A DNA stretch of 64,000 nt, from the NCBI GenBank assembly GCA_023053545.1, contig JAKZAN010000002.1:5068375-5132374 (forward strand), read 5' to 3'. The notes below the pieces were generated by a model. The model was given only the letters and a program-made list of their open reading frames with translations. It ran no database searches and was not told the origin of the DNA. Positions 63,701-64,000 of the stretch are shown here, in pieces (the first letter of the stretch is position 1; every line of letters starts with the position of its first letter). The DNA comes from Lepidurus packardi. Lineage: Eukaryota > Arthropoda > Branchiopoda > Notostraca > Triopsidae. The translations under genes and the position numbers were made by a program.

Positions 63701-64000
63701 TTAACTTTTACTTTCAGGCTTTTAGCTTTTAGACTTCAAGCTTTTACTTTCAGGTATTTCAAGATATAGGAATGCTATAGGTCACTATAAGAATAAGTAT
63801 GGGGCTTAAAGAGATTGCATCCATTAGAGAGGCAGTTGAAACGAAAATCAAACCGAACGATAGGAACCGCGTACTGCAAACCGCGAACAGCAAGCGAATC
63901 AAGGGTCAGCTTGCAAAGATACATGAAAAGATGATAAAAAGCCAATAATAACCCCATTGATCACTTACGGCAGCATGTGCTGGATTTGCTAAGCTTAGCA
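51704..64000 (-). CDS. Collagen type IV alpha chain (5' end outside window)
   Basis: Basement-membrane network collagen. Reading from the window end: the close of a signal peptide (SLANPAHAA, about 63969-64000), then the 7S-type start (63131-63325) with four Cys in [13 protein letters not shown], a long interrupted Gly-X-Y domain over about 25 exons between 63067 and 53170, and the C-terminal NC1 domain in exons near 53030-53170, 52750-52960, 52245-52330 and 51704-52145. NC1 shows both repeats with typical blocks ([54 protein letters not shown]). After the usual NC1 end (SRCAVCRR) the frame continues for about 60 residues, Thr-rich then acidic and Tyr-rich. Gly-X-Y interruptions include CGISGC and DDCEC. 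Whether this is the alpha1- or alpha2-type chain cannot be settled by eye. Confidence 0.93.
52463..52615. mobile_element. MITE-like element in a collagen IV intron, copy 1
   Basis: Terminal inverted repeats GGCTCCCGTATACCTTAGC and, at the other end, GCTAAGGCATACTGGAGCC bound 153 bp with no coding capacity. A TTA lies directly outside each end, which fits a 3 bp TTA/TAA target duplication as made by PIF/Harbinger-type transposases. The inner half carries an AGATGGCACTGACGTTTGTT motif and its near complement. Confidence 0.8.
53868..54902. mobile_element. Inverted-repeat (foldback-like) element in a collagen IV intron
   Basis: About 86 bp at 53868-53953 recurs inverted at about 54815-54902; shared blocks include GGTTTACACAGTAT and CTTCCAATGTTAAGGTTTTC. 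The roughly 1 kb interior has a smaller palindrome at about 54190-54262 (GGTGTTTTATAGTATAC and its complement) and an array of GGTACTTTACAACTATT units at about 54355-54445. No transposase frame is seen, so it would be non-autonomous. Confidence 0.72.
54355..54450 (+). repeat. Short tandem array GGTACTTTACAACTATT
   Basis: Five or so copies of a 17 bp unit, some shortened. The block CTAAATGTTAC followed by AACTTTTGCAAGTTTAGTA occurs on both sides (about 54330 and 54450), suggesting one larger duplication around the array. Confidence 0.85.
57047..57420 (+). repeat. Tandem duplication of about 200 bp in a collagen IV intron
   Basis: Copy 1 starts near 57047 and copy 2 near 57247; both contain TTGTTATTAACAACTA and AGGCAACATATTGCAGAACA. 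Copies differ by scattered substitutions. No exon is included. Confidence 0.9.
58644..58700 (+). mobile_element. Half-copy of the MITE-like element
   Basis: CCTTAGCTTCTTGATTGCGA and CAGATGGCGCTGATGTTTGT match the left half of the elements at 52463 and 62423, but the outer terminal repeat and the right half are missing. Confidence 0.7.
59110..59205 (-). repeat. Degenerate CCTAA (TTAGG) tract
   Basis: About a dozen CCTAA, CTAAG or CTTAA units in near-tandem order. They resemble the arthropod telomere repeat TTAGG, here inside a collagen IV intron. The likely origin is a short interstitial telomere-like tract rather than a chromosome end. Confidence 0.65.
61555..61685. repeat. Pair of AT-rich palindromes
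   Basis: ATAGTTTTTATTTATATATT followed by its complement occurs twice, separated by about 20 bp. Each copy can fold on itself, and the two copies could also pair with each other. It lies in a collagen IV intron. Confidence 0.88.
62423..62594. mobile_element. MITE-like element in a collagen IV intron, copy 2
   Basis: Same terminal repeat as the element at 52463 (GGCTCCCGTATACCTTAGC, mirrored by GCTAAGGTATACGGGAGCT), 172 bp, with a TTA-type flank on each side. The interior differs from copy 1 apart from the AGATGGCGCTGATGTTTGTT block. Confidence 0.8.
63345..63465 (+). repeat. Minisatellite with unit AAATTTCAAATTCACAATTTCA
   Basis: About five copies of a 22-23 bp unit directly upstream (in gene orientation) of the exon coding the 7S start of the collagen IV chain. 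Confidence 0.9.

Noticed and set aside
51704-64000. Plus-strand proline-rich frames across the collagen IV exons (for example 57956-58210)
   Set aside because: They are complements of Gly-X-Y codons, which read as Pro/Ser-rich sequence on the other strand.

Overview
The window is eukaryotic nuclear DNA, almost certainly from an arthropod. It holds spliced genes with very short introns (mostly about 45-90 bp). It has chemoreceptors of the arthropod gustatory-receptor (Gr) family, a TASK-type K2P channel whose first residues resemble the Drosophila TASK channels, a Vav with a single SH3 domain as in invertebrates, alpha-tubulin genes with an intron directly after the start Met, and degenerate CCTAA/TTAGG tracts. 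I cannot place it more precisely; a hexapod such as a springtail would fit. All exon boundaries were read by eye from GT/AG signals, reading phase and remembered family members, so they are models and not confirmed transcripts.

Layout. 1-7.6 kb: the 5' part of an alpha-1,3-fucosyltransferase (-), a prominin-like five-pass membrane protein (-), then a gene-poor stretch with a relic of an LRR-type transmembrane segment. 7.6-19 kb: COMMD5 (+) runs tail-to-tail into Nup54 (-). Nup54's first exon lies about 7.8 kb upstream of its second, and that intron contains two complete paralogous leucine-rich-repeat surface-protein genes (LRR-A, LRR-B) on the opposite strand. LRR-A carries a threefold tandem repeat of its last intron plus the start of its last exon. 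19.5-25.3 kb: two nearly identical alpha-tubulin genes (-) with matching leaders and TATA boxes. 25.9-35.2 kb: a torsin-activator (LAP1/LULL1-like) gene (+), Vav (-), and a PDIA5-type protein disulfide isomerase (-) ending in KQEL. 35.5-43.8 kb: a Gr cluster of three intact genes and one truncated copy, built by an approximately 5 kb segmental duplication flanked by TTTAAACTAGT-like satellite DNA. 44.1-47.5 kb: a secreted PAN/apple-domain protein of unknown role (-), a small unplaced ORF, and a TASK-like K2P channel (+) with an unusual first selectivity filter. 48.4-50.6 kb: eIF3 subunit L (+). 51.7 kb to the window end: a collagen IV chain (-) of roughly 30 exons, from the end of its signal peptide to the NC1 domain plus an unusual acidic C-terminal tail; its introns host MITE-like elements, an inverted-repeat element and hairpins.

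Most genes here are unrelated housekeeping or receptor genes that do not work as a pathway. The parts most worth attention are the nested LRR pair with its duplicated terminal exons, the recently duplicated Gr units with partly identical exons, the altered K2P filter, the orphan PAN protein and the collagen IV tail.
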